The notes under the pieces are model-generated. The model saw only the letters and a program-made list of their open reading frames with translations, ran no database searches and was not told the origin of the DNA. A stretch of 64,000 nucleotides of DNA from JALHFZ01 sp963674625. Its GTDB lineage: Bacteria > Synergistota > Synergistia > Synergistales > Aminobacteriaceae. Shown piece after piece: positions 54,608-63,046 of the stretch. Numbering within the stretch: the stretch's first letter is position 1; each line of letters begins with the position of its first letter. A program made the position numbers and the translations under genes. Location of the stretch: assembly GCA_963674625.2 (NCBI GenBank), contig CAXXXO010000004.1, positions 1,302,001-1,366,000 on the forward strand, written 5' to 3'.

Positions 54608-55574
54608 GCGGCAAAGGCTCACTTCATTCGGAAAAGACTGACCGGTCCGGAGAGTTTTGACATCGGGCGCCCGAACAGTCCAAATGCAGGGTTCAGAGGA
54701 TTTGCATCCGCAATGCTGCGGCCGGAAATACGCAGGAGAATACAACTCGTCTTGACAGAACATTCGAAAGTTACTTATAATGTAATCCGATCTTTCCTAT
54801 TATACCCATTGTATACTGAAGGGAAACTAGTTGCCTTCAATTCAGAATTCGGTAATTCCGATTCAGAACACCCTTGGATTTTTTCGTGTGCTTGCAGTCA
54901 AATCCGGTCGGAAACAAACGGATTGAAATGACAAAAAGAAAAAGTTCCTTGTAAGGGGGCAGAGATTTCTGAGATTGTCTTTGCAGAGAAACTCTATTCG
55001 AAACTTCCATGGATCATCGAAGTCCTCCTTTCAAAGAACCTTTGATGTTTCTGAGAAAATAATCCAGGCATCGAATGTCGTTGTGTCGGTGTATGGAGTT
55101 TGTCGGAAAAACATCCGAGGATCTTTTTCTTGTTTTTTGCCTTCGAGGGCCTCATCGCGAGAGAGGGCTTTTTTTTGAAATAGATGCCAGTTCTCTTCTT
55201 TGCCTTTTTCGGAAATCCAAAATGAACCGACTCTTGTTCTTTCAATCACAGAAATAGACTGCAAAATGCTTGTTTTGAGCCTCGGGGCCATAATGCAAGC
55301 GTTCACGCCCGCTTAAAGTGCACGATGTCCTCCTGCAGTCCGACAGCTTCGAACGCATCGTGAACAACAGCTTTCCCTCATGATTCGGAAGAGTTTAGAA
55401 ATCCTATTACTTTCGAGATAATTGTTTTGAACCCGGCCTTCAATAATACGCAGGTTTAAAGTAAAATTAAAATTATAATTTATTGAAAAAAGATGCTATG
55501 AAGATACTTTCAAATAGTAGTTTATTTCCATATCAAATTAAAAAGAAATTTCAGTAAGAATACGGAGGGAAAAA
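54608..55574. other. Gene-poor, AT-rich interval of about 970 bases
   Basis: The open frames here (for example 54584-54931 plus, 55031-55306 minus) have no recognisable domain, no good ribosome binding site and atypical composition. It may contain a decayed gene and the promoter region of the E1 set 2 operon (TATAAT-like hexamers around 55470-55480). No tRNA or terminal repeats were recognised. Confidence 0.4.
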
Positions 55575-56561
55575 GTGAGATATACACATGATTTTTTAAT
55601 GTCCCTGTACAGAAAAATGATGACGATCCGGAAATTTGAGGAGACTATTCTGGAACTCGAAAAAGCCGGTCAGTTTGTCGGCCTGTATCATCTCTATATA
55701 GGTGAAGAAGCCGTTGCCGCCGGGGTGTGCGCCAATCTTCGAAATGACGATTTCATCACCAGCACCCATCGCGGGCACGGACACTGCATTGCCAAGGGAG
55801 CCGATGTAAATAAAATGATGGCCGAGCTCTTTGCGAAACAAACGGGGTATTGCAAAGGGTTGGGAGGATCGATGCATATTGCCGATTTTTCCGTAGGGAT
55901 GCTCGGAGCCAACGGCATCGTGGGAGGCGGATACAATATAGCTGCCGGTTCTGCTCTCGCTTCCTGGATAACAGAAAAGGACCAGGTATCCGTATGCTTT
56001 TTCGGCGACGGCGCCTCCAACAGGGGAACCTTCCATGAGGCTCTGAACATGGCGGCCTTATTCGGGCTTCCCCTTGTGTACGTTTGCGAGAACAACGAAT
56101 ACGCTGCCTCTACATCCACGGCAAAATCAACATGCATTCCCAGAATCGCTGACCGCGCGCAAGCCTATGGCATTCCTGGCATAACTGTGGACGGGAATGA
56201 CGTCCTTGCCGTCTACGAGGCGGCAAAGACTCTGGTCGACCGGGCACGGGCCGGAGAAGGACCGGGATTTCTCGAATGCATCACCTACCGCCACTTTGGA
56301 CATGTTCGGGGGGATGCTCAAAGGTACAGAGATCAGAACGAAGTTGAAGAACGAAAGAAAAAGGACCCCCTTGTGTGCTTCCGTTCTTTGGTTCTTGAAA
56401 AAGGTCTCATGACGGAAGAACAGCTCCATAAAGCTGACATGGAGATCGCGGCGGAAATACAGGATGCCGTGGATGAGGCTCGCCTCGCCCCTGAGCCTGA
56501 AGATTTCCGGCTGTTCGAAAACCTCTATGTCTATGCAGAAGGAGAGGAAGCAATACAATGA
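55575..56561 (+). CDS. 2-oxo acid/acetoin dehydrogenase E1 alpha subunit (set 2)
   Basis: The 328-residue protein has STHRGHGHCIAKG, CKGLGGSMHIADFSVGMLGA and the canonical ThDP motif FFGDGASNRGTFHEALN...VCENN. The GMLGANGIVGGG stretch resembles acetoin dehydrogenase AcoA. The start is GTG behind GGAGG. It overlaps its beta subunit by four bases. It is clearly diverged from set 1, suggesting a different substrate. Confidence 0.9.
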   Translation: MRYTHDFLMSLYRKMMTIRKFEETILELEKAGQFVGLYHLYIGEEAVAAGVCANLRNDDFITSTHRGHGHCIAKGADVNKMMAELFAKQTGYCKGLGGSMHIADFSVGMLGANGIVGGGYNIAAGSALASWITEKDQVSVCFFGDGASNRGTFHEALNMAALFGLPLVYVCENNEYAASTSTAKSTCIPRIADRAQAYGIPGITVDGNDVLAVYEAAKTLVDRARAGEGPGFLECITYRHFGHVRGDAQRYRDQNEVEERKKKDPLVCFRSLVLEKGLMTEEQLHKADMEIAAEIQDAVDEARLAPEPEDFRLFENLYVYAEGEEAIQ

Positions 56562-57547
56562 GAGAGCTTACCTACAGGCAGGCTGTCATCGAGGGACTCG
56601 CCGAAGAAATGGAAAGAGATCAAAGAGTATTCTGTCTTGGAGAAGACCTCGGTGACGGAGGAATAGCCGGACGATATGAAGGGCTTGCCCGCCGTTTCGG
56701 TCCAAAGCGGATAATCGATACGCCGATTTCAGAGACGTTCATCGCGGGAGGAGCGGTCGGAGCTGCCGCCCGGGGCCTGAGGCCCGTTTGCGAGCTGCGC
56801 ATCGCCGATTTCATGATGGTTGCCATGGATGAGATCGTGAATCAGATTGCAAAGCTGCGGTTCATGTCGGGAGGGCAGTGCCGCCTTCCTATCGTTCTCC
56901 GTGCGGTCTACGGGACATGGGGATCCATGGCCGCTCAGCATTCTCAATCTCTTGAATCGATTTTCTACCAGATCCCCGGCCTGAAGGTCATAGATCCTTC
57001 AAACCCGGCAGACGCTAAGGGTATGCTGAAGGCCGCCATACGGGATGACAACCCTGTACTGATGCTCGAACGGAAAGCCCTTTCCGAGGTCAAAGGATCT
57101 GTGCCGGAGGGAGACGTCATCATTCCGCCGGGCAAGGCTTTTCTTTCCAGGGAAGGGGAGGACGTTACGATCGTCTCCTATTCCCTGGGCGTCCGTCTTG
57201 CCCTGGACGCAGCGGAGCGGCTCGCTCGAAGAAAAATTTCCGCCGAAGTGATCGATCTGAGATCCCTCACCCCGCTGGATTATGAAGCGGTAAGGAAGTC
57301 TGTGATGAAGACGGGCCGTCTTGTCGTTGCTTCTGAGGCCATAAAAAAGGGAGGCGTGGGCGGAGAGATCGCCGCGGATGCGGCGGAAAACGTATTCGGG
57401 CATCTCAAGGCGCCGATTGCGAGAATCGGGGCGCCCTTTGTCCCCGTCCCATTCAGCCCGAAACTGGAACGGCTTGTGCGGCTCACAGCGGATGATATTG
57501 AACAGGCTGTCCTTAAAATTATGGCATTCGAGGAAAAAAAGAAATAA
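56558..57547 (+). CDS. 2-oxo acid/acetoin dehydrogenase E1 beta subunit (set 2)
   Basis: The 329-residue protein has GEDLGDGGIAGRYEGLARRFG, DTPISETFIAGGAVGAA, AAQHSQSLESIFYQIPG and VIDLRSLTPLDYEAVRKS, all E1-beta motifs. No E2/E3 gene follows; instead, after about 250 bases, a TRAP receptor gene starts. It presumably uses the E2 encoded at 52060-53391. Confidence 0.9.
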   Translation: MRELTYRQAVIEGLAEEMERDQRVFCLGEDLGDGGIAGRYEGLARRFGPKRIIDTPISETFIAGGAVGAAARGLRPVCELRIADFMMVAMDEIVNQIAKLRFMSGGQCRLPIVLRAVYGTWGSMAAQHSQSLESIFYQIPGLKVIDPSNPADAKGMLKAAIRDDNPVLMLERKALSEVKGSVPEGDVIIPPGKAFLSREGEDVTIVSYSLGVRLALDAAERLARRKISAEVIDLRSLTPLDYEAVRKSVMKTGRLVVASEAIKKGGVGGEIAADAAENVFGHLKAPIARIGAPFVPVPFSPKLERLVRLTADDIEQAVLKIMAFEEKKK

Positions 57548-57796
57548 TTTTTTACTTTTTCTCCTGAAAAAACGGATTTATGCTTTTTCTGTCAGCGCAG
57601 CATGAATCAAGAGCCGAGAAACATGGTCCCTGGACAGAGAAAATTTCAGGTCCCCGTGTCGGCTCGGCATCGCAGTAGAATCAATTGAAAGGGGGAATTT
57701 CGCGAAGACTCTGAAGGAGGATTGGAATGGGATCCGGCTGGAAGTTTTTCAAAGTTCTCTGCGAAAAATGGGAAAAAATTGAAAGGGGATAGACAA
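57548..57796 (+). other. Intergenic leader with long imperfect hairpin
   Basis: GAGCCGA near 57610 pairs with TCGGCTC near 57660, with further inner pairing (CATGGTCCC / GGTCCCCGTG is partly alternative). It precedes the TRAP receptor gene and may be a leader or partial terminator. Nothing else was recognised. Confidence 0.4.
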
Positions 57797-58828
57797 TTGA
57801 AAAAGATGATTTTGGCGCTTCTTGTTCTTGCGATGGTATTTTCAACCGTTGCCGTTGCCGCAGCAGCTCCTATTACATGGGTTACCCAGAGCGTGTTCTC
57901 TACACAGCTCGCTCTCGGAAAGATGTATCTTTCCTGGGCGAAGAAGGTCCAGGAGATGAGCGGCGGCAGGTTGCTCATCGAGACCCACGGCGAAGGTGAA
58001 ATTACCCCTCCCGCGAGTACTTTCGAGGCCGTGCGGGACGGAGTGCTCGATGCAGCCATGAACACCCCAGCCTGGCAGAAGGGAATCTACCCTGCGGGCG
58101 ATCTGTTCTACACCCTTCCCGGCGGTGTAACTGAGACCATGGATCTTATGACCTGGGCGTATTCCGACGGGATGAAGCTGATGCAGGAGATGTACGGCGA
58201 CAACGTGATCGTCTTCCCCCTCGGCCTGACTCCTCCGGAGACAATCTGGTCCACAAAGGAGATAAAGAGTCTGGATGATTTCAAGGGCTTGAAAATGCGC
58301 TCTTCCGGACTTTGCATGGATATGTTCACCAAACTTGGCGTTTCGGTTGTCCAGCTTCCCGGCGGTGAGGTTGTTCCCTCTCTTAGGCGGGGCGTCATTG
58401 ACGCTGCAGAGTTCGCTTTCCCGTCCATGGACGAGGGGCTTGGAATTCACGAAGTGGCGAAGTACCTGATCGTTCCGCCGATTCATATGGGTGCGAACAT
58501 GTTCCAGCTCTTCATTAACCCCGCGAAATGGAAAGCTCTTCCCGACGATCTGAAGGCCATCGTGAAGAACGCTGCATCGGCGGCGACTCTCGAGACCTTT
58601 GCCGAACTGATGAAGGATCAGGCAGGCGTCCTCGACCGCTTCGAAAAGGCCGGGGTGAAAATCTTCAAGCTTTCCAAGGAAGACCAGCAGAAGGCCCACG
58701 ACGTGACAATGGAAATTCTTGAGGCGAAGTCCAAGGAAAATCCCTGGTTCGGGAAGATATGGGCATCGCAGAAGAAGTTCATGAATGAAATAGGAAGATA
58801 CATATCTCTGACGGGATTCGATAAATAG
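57797..58828 (+). CDS. TRAP transporter substrate-binding protein (DctP family), with adjacent permease
   Basis: The 343-residue paralogue of the 46959-47990 product has a signal peptide of about 23 residues. It shares ETHGEGEITPPAST, LDAAMNTPAWQKGIYPAGDL and LPGGEVVPSLRRGVIDAAEF with it, so both probably bind the same or a similar compound. TTG 57797 is nine bases behind AAAGGGG. dctQ and dctM follow after a strong stem-loop. Confidence 0.9.
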   Translation: MKKMILALLVLAMVFSTVAVAAAAPITWVTQSVFSTQLALGKMYLSWAKKVQEMSGGRLLIETHGEGEITPPASTFEAVRDGVLDAAMNTPAWQKGIYPAGDLFYTLPGGVTETMDLMTWAYSDGMKLMQEMYGDNVIVFPLGLTPPETIWSTKEIKSLDDFKGLKMRSSGLCMDMFTKLGVSVVQLPGGEVVPSLRRGVIDAAEFAFPSMDEGLGIHEVAKYLIVPPIHMGANMFQLFINPAKWKALPDDLKAIVKNAASAATLETFAELMKDQAGVLDRFEKAGVKIFKLSKEDQQKAHDVTMEILEAKSKENPWFGKIWASQKKFMNEIGRYISLTGFDK

Positions 58829-58845
58829 GCAGAAATATCCCATTG

Positions 58846-58880
58846 TATCCCCTGCCCCTCTTTAAGCGGGGCAGGGGATA
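58846..58880 (+). other. Strong stem-loop between TRAP receptor and permease genes
   Basis: Perfect 13-bp stem TATCCCCTGCCCC/GGGGCAGGGGATA with a 9-base loop and no immediate T run. Such intergenic stems in transporter operons usually protect the upstream message, giving more receptor than permease. Confidence 0.8.
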
Positions 58881-58919
58881 TCATTTCAGATTCGTTTTCT
58901 TTGTTTTCAGGAGGGGAAT

Positions 58920-59414
58920 ATGGGAATTTTAGACTACATCAACAAGATTACTGGGGCATTTGGTTTTCTTGCGGCTTTGCTTGTGATTCCGCTGGCAGGC
59001 ATCGTCGTCTATGAAATAGGAATGAGATTCATTTTCAATCTGCCCACGGTGTGGGTGTACGATGTTTCCTGGCTGATTTTCGGTGCCATGTTTTTGCTGG
59101 GAGGGGCCTATACTCTCCGGGAAGACCGTCATGTCCGCGTTGATATCATATTTCGCCTCTTTCCGAAAAAAATGCAGAAGTTCATTGAGCTTGCCTTCTT
59201 TCTCGCAGTTCTTCTTCCCATGTCGGGCGCTCTTGTCTGGAGAGGGATCATTTTTGCCCTTGTAGCATACCAGGGAAACGAGATGCTCTCCACGACCCTT
59301 TTTGTATTTCCGGCATGGAGGGCCAAAGTATTTATTCCGATCGGTTTTTCCCTGCTGTTTCTGCAGGGCTTGGCGTGTGCCGTTGATATTCTGCTGAAAA
59401 AGGAGACAAAATAA
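58920..59414 (+). CDS. dctQ: TRAP transporter small permease (DctQ)
   Basis: The 164-residue protein has four helices; VYDVSWLIFGAMFLLGGAYTL and REDRHVRVDIIF are DctQ landmarks. It is directly joined to dctM. Confidence 0.88.
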   Translation: MGILDYINKITGAFGFLAALLVIPLAGIVVYEIGMRFIFNLPTVWVYDVSWLIFGAMFLLGGAYTLREDRHVRVDIIFRLFPKKMQKFIELAFFLAVLLPMSGALVWRGIIFALVAYQGNEMLSTTLFVFPAWRAKVFIPIGFSLLFLQGLACAVDILLKKETK

Positions 59415-60740
59415 ATGGCGATCCCTGTCGAGTATCTTGCTATCGGTATGATGGTTGTACTTCTGTTTCTCATTTTTATGGGAGTGCGCCTCGGATTCGC
59501 CATGATGGCGGTGGGTGTTGTGTTCGGGCTGTACTACAGAGGCCCTGCAATTTTATCCCTGTTCATGAACTCGATCTTTGGAGTCATGCAGAACTCCGTG
59601 CTCATCGCCGTTCCCCTTTTTGTTTTCATGGGAATTCTGCTCGAGAAAAGCGGCGTTGCAGAGAAACTTTTCGATACGGTCTACCACGCCATGGGATCAA
59701 AGCGCGGGAGCCTTGCACTTACGGTCATCCTGATAAGCACCCTCTTCGCAGCCTGCACAGGGGTCATCGCCGCCTCGGTCACGACGATGGCTCTCGTGGG
59801 ACTTCCTGCGATGATCGCAAGAAAGTATGATCACGGGCTCGCCTGCGGCGTCGTCTGCGCGGGTGGATCTCTCGGCATACTCATCCCTCCCAGCGTCATG
59901 CTGGTGGTCATGGGGCCGATGTGCAACCTGTCCGTGACGAAGCTTTTCGCAGGAGCCTTCATGCCGGGATTCCTTATGGCCACACTCTATATCATGTACG
60001 TGATGCTCATTTCCTGGCTCCGTCCCGAAATGGCCCCCGCAATTTCCAAAGAAGAGCTCGAAGCCGTAAAAGACGAGAACCTTTTCTTCAAAATCCTCCT
60101 CTATGCCTTGCCCATGATGGGGCTTCTCGTTGCTGTTTTGGGTTCGATCATGCTCGGAGTGGCGGCTCCCACGGAAGCATCCGCCCTGGGAGTGATGGGA
60201 GCGGCCCTCATCGCCTTTTTATACAGGCATCTGACTTTGAGAACAGTGATCGACGCGGCTCTCGAGACAGTCAAGGTGACGTGCATGGTCCTTTTTGTGA
60301 GTATGGGGGCCACCATGTTCACCGCTGTTTTCATGTTTATGCGCGGCGGGAAGATCGTTGAAGGTCTCCTTCTGGGAGCAGGCTTGGGCACGGGGACCAT
60401 AGTCTTTATCATGATGTTCACCCTGTTCATCCTGGGAATGGTGCTCGACTGGATCGGAATCCTCTATATCGTCGTTCCGATCTTCCTTCCCATCATCATC
60501 AAGCTCGGCATAGACCCTCTCTATTTCGTGCTGATGGTGGCGATCAACCTGCAGATGTCTTTCCTGACGCCTCCTTTCGCTTCGGCAATTTTCTTCCTCC
60601 GCGGCGTCGCCCCGGCGGAAATAACCACCCAGTCCATTTACCGCGGGGTGGTCCCCTTTATCGCCCTTCAGGCCCTGACTCTTCTGCTGTGCTATCTGTT
60701 CCCGCAGATCGTCATGTGGCTTCCGAATACGGGTGCCTGA
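59415..60740 (+). CDS. dctM: TRAP transporter large permease (DctM)
   Basis: The 441-residue polytopic protein has VPLFVFMGILLEKSG, GVIAASVTTMALVGLPAMI, GGSLGILIPPSVMLVVMGP and APTEASALGVMGAAL. INLQMSFLTPPFASAIFFLRG marks the FcbT3/DctM branch. It starts right after the dctQ stop. It probably serves both paralogous receptors in this region. Confidence 0.93.
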   Translation: MAIPVEYLAIGMMVVLLFLIFMGVRLGFAMMAVGVVFGLYYRGPAILSLFMNSIFGVMQNSVLIAVPLFVFMGILLEKSGVAEKLFDTVYHAMGSKRGSLALTVILISTLFAACTGVIAASVTTMALVGLPAMIARKYDHGLACGVVCAGGSLGILIPPSVMLVVMGPMCNLSVTKLFAGAFMPGFLMATLYIMYVMLISWLRPEMAPAISKEELEAVKDENLFFKILLYALPMMGLLVAVLGSIMLGVAAPTEASALGVMGAALIAFLYRHLTLRTVIDAALETVKVTCMVLFVSMGATMFTAVFMFMRGGKIVEGLLLGAGLGTGTIVFIMMFTLFILGMVLDWIGILYIVVPIFLPIIIKLGIDPLYFVLMVAINLQMSFLTPPFASAIFFLRGVAPAEITTQSIYRGVVPFIALQALTLLLCYLFPQIVMWLPNTGA

Positions 60741-60952
60741 GGAGACTGCGCTCCTTTACGAAAACAGGAAGAATACGTATAAGGTCTTCTGAACAGAACA
60801 CTGTAAATTCCGGGTCCCCCAGAATGAAACAGGAAAGTTTTTTCAGGTTCTTTATTCTGCGTGCTTCCGTGTACTGAGCCCACTTGCTGCCCGGCGTAAA
60901 CGACGGAAATGTTTTAAGCAGCCTCAGCCGGCAGCAGACAAGGAGGATAAAA

Positions 60953-61708
60953 ATGTTCGATTTCTCGGGAAAGGTAGTTATTGTTACCGGAGGAGCCAGC
61001 GGAATAGGAAAATCGACCGCCCTGCTTTTCGGCGAGCTTGGAGCTGGCGTGGCGATTTTTGATCTCCAGGAAGCAGAAGGGGAGGCGACCGCCGGGGAGA
61101 TCGCCAAATACAGCCGCTCCGCTTTTCTCAAGACGGATGTGCTTCAGGAGGCACAGGTGGATGAGAATATCCGTCTTGTGAAGGAAAAATGGGGGCGGAT
61201 AGATGCCCTTGTCTGTGCTGCGGGCGTGACCTATCCCTATAAGACCGTGGTGGAAAGCGATCTGGCGGGATGGGAAAAAACCGTAAACATCAATTCCAGG
61301 GGCATTTTCTACTGCAACAGGGCAGCTTTTCCCGTAATGGCGGAGCAAAACAAGGGGAATATGGTCAATATCGCCTCCGTAGCAGCGAAAACCGGTGGCG
61401 GTTTGCTCGGGAATGCCATCTACGGGGCTTCCAAGGCGGCAGTGATCGGCTTCAGCAAGGGGATGGCCCGGGAGGGTGCTCCTTTCGGAATCAACGTAAA
61501 TGTCATCTGCCCTGGAGTGATCGATACTCCCATGTCCCAGCCCCTCACTCCGGAGTCACGGAAAACCCTCATCGCGGCGACACCGCTGAAGAAATTCGGC
61601 GAACCTGTGGATATAGCGAATACGGCCGTTTTCCTCTGTTCGGACCATTCTCGTCATATCACCTCCATCTGCATCAATGTGGATGGAGGATTTATGCATG
61701 GGAACTGA
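60953..61708 (+). CDS. Short-chain dehydrogenase/reductase (SDR), paralogue 3
   Basis: The 251-residue enzyme has TGGASGIGKS, IFDLQEAEG, AGVTYPYKTVVES, KTGGGLLGNAIYGASKAA (Tyr/Lys) and the tail VDGGFMHGN. It is the most diverged of the four SDRs here. It lies behind AAGGAGG and upstream of the PPC gene, SDR 4 and the zinc dehydrogenase, probably one operon. Confidence 0.87.
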   Translation: MFDFSGKVVIVTGGASGIGKSTALLFGELGAGVAIFDLQEAEGEATAGEIAKYSRSAFLKTDVLQEAQVDENIRLVKEKWGRIDALVCAAGVTYPYKTVVESDLAGWEKTVNINSRGIFYCNRAAFPVMAEQNKGNMVNIASVAAKTGGGLLGNAIYGASKAAVIGFSKGMAREGAPFGINVNVICPGVIDTPMSQPLTPESRKTLIAATPLKKFGEPVDIANTAVFLCSDHSRHITSICINVDGGFMHGN

Positions 61709-61736
61709 ATTTAATCAGGAAAAGGAGATGAACCCC

Positions 61737-62234
61737 ATGAAAGAAATCCGCTTTGCTTCTGCCGAAGTACGGGCCCGTACAGTATTCGCCCGCCTCTTTC
61801 CCGGAACTGATCTTGTACCCGGGATCAAAGCCCTGTGCGCGCAGCATGAAATCAAAGCCGGCGCAATAACGACCATGCTTGGAAGCCTGAGCCAGGTTCG
61901 TTTTGTATGGCCTATCCCGGATTCTGTGAACAAATCCCACCTGAAATACGGAGCACCGAAGACTCTTGAAGGACCCATAGAGCTGGTCTCCGGAGCCGGC
62001 GCAATAGGGACGATGAAGGACGGCGGAGAGCTTGCAGTACATCTCCATGCCTCTTTCTGCGACACGACGTCCAAAATGTGGGGCGGGCATATCGTTGACG
62101 AGGGAAATCCTGTGGCGGTGACCATTGAAGTCGTCATCGAGGCATACGACGATCTGACCCTTTCCCGAAGTCTCGATTCTGAAACGGATATGCCGCTGTT
62201 TTCCCTTGAAGGTCATCCGGTTGAAAAACGATAG
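61737..62234 (+). CDS. PPC/DUF296-domain protein
   Basis: The 165-residue protein shows VFARLFPGTDLVPGIKALC, AGAITTMLGSLSQVRF, GTMKDGGELAVHLHASFCD and GGHIVDEGNPVAVTIEVVI, with the metal-binding His pair of the PCC/PPC fold. Bacterial stand-alone PPC proteins have unknown function; fusions and neighbours are often metabolic. ATG 61737 is nine bases behind AAGGAG. It sits between two SDR genes, so a role with small-molecule oxidation is possible. Confidence 0.82.
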   Translation: MKEIRFASAEVRARTVFARLFPGTDLVPGIKALCAQHEIKAGAITTMLGSLSQVRFVWPIPDSVNKSHLKYGAPKTLEGPIELVSGAGAIGTMKDGGELAVHLHASFCDTTSKMWGGHIVDEGNPVAVTIEVVIEAYDDLTLSRSLDSETDMPLFSLEGHPVEKR

Positions 62235-62250
62235 AAAGTGCAGATGAGTT

Positions 62251-63030
62251 ATGATGACGGAAAAACTGAAAAAGTCCTATGATTTTTCGGGCAGGATTGC
62301 CGTTGTTACAGGAGCCGGAAGGGGAATCGGCTATGCCGTTGCGGAAACCTTCGTAAAGCTCGGCGCCAAGGTGGCCCTCTTCGACCTCGATGAAAAGCTG
62401 GGAAACGAGGCGGTGGAAAAACTCTCTCGTTATCATCCTGAAGTTGCTTTTTTCAGGACGAATGTGGTCAATTCGCAGGAAGTCAGCGAAAATGTCCAAT
62501 CTGTGAAAGATAAATGGGGTCGTGTGGATATTCTTGTCTGTTCGGCGGGAATTACCCATACAAAAACATTTATTGAGACCACAGAGACGGATTTTGCTAG
62601 AGTGTTCGATATCAATGTCAAGGGAATCTTCAACTGCAACAGGGCCGTTTTTCCCGTTATGGCGGAAAAGAAACAGGGCAAAATAATCAACATAGGGTCC
62701 ATTGCAGGGAAGACCGGAGGCGGTTTTCTCGGAAGCACCGTGTACGGCTCGTCAAAGGGAGCGGTCATTGCAATGACGAAGGGTGTCGCAAGGGAATTCG
62801 CTCCTTTCGGCATCAATGTGAACTGCATCTGTCCCGGGCCGACGGAAACGGGAATGCTCGATGAACTGACGGAGGAGAATCGGGAGAGAATCCTCGCAGG
62901 TTCCATGATAAAAAAATTCGCGGTTCCGCAGGATATTGCAGATGCTGTCATCTTCCTCGCTTCTGATTTCGCCGGACACATCACCTCCGAAATTGTAAGC
63001 GTGGACGGAGGCATAATGAAAGGCAACTGA
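62251..63030 (+). CDS. Short-chain dehydrogenase/reductase (SDR), paralogue 4
   Basis: The 259-residue enzyme has TGAGRGIGYA, LFDLDEKLG, VCSAGITHTKTFIETTET, GKTGGGFLGSTVYGSSK and the tail VDGGIMKGN. It is close to paralogue 2. It begins 17 bases after the PPC gene and ends 16 bases before the zinc dehydrogenase. Confidence 0.88.
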   Translation: MMTEKLKKSYDFSGRIAVVTGAGRGIGYAVAETFVKLGAKVALFDLDEKLGNEAVEKLSRYHPEVAFFRTNVVNSQEVSENVQSVKDKWGRVDILVCSAGITHTKTFIETTETDFARVFDINVKGIFNCNRAVFPVMAEKKQGKIINIGSIAGKTGGGFLGSTVYGSSKGAVIAMTKGVAREFAPFGINVNCICPGPTETGMLDELTEENRERILAGSMIKKFAVPQDIADAVIFLASDFAGHITSEIVSVDGGIMKGN

Positions 63031-63046
63031 AAAGGAGGAAGCAAGC

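Noticed and set aside
54584..54931. Possible small protein after asd
   Set aside because: It starts inside the stem-loop, has no convincing ribosome binding site and no recognisable domain.
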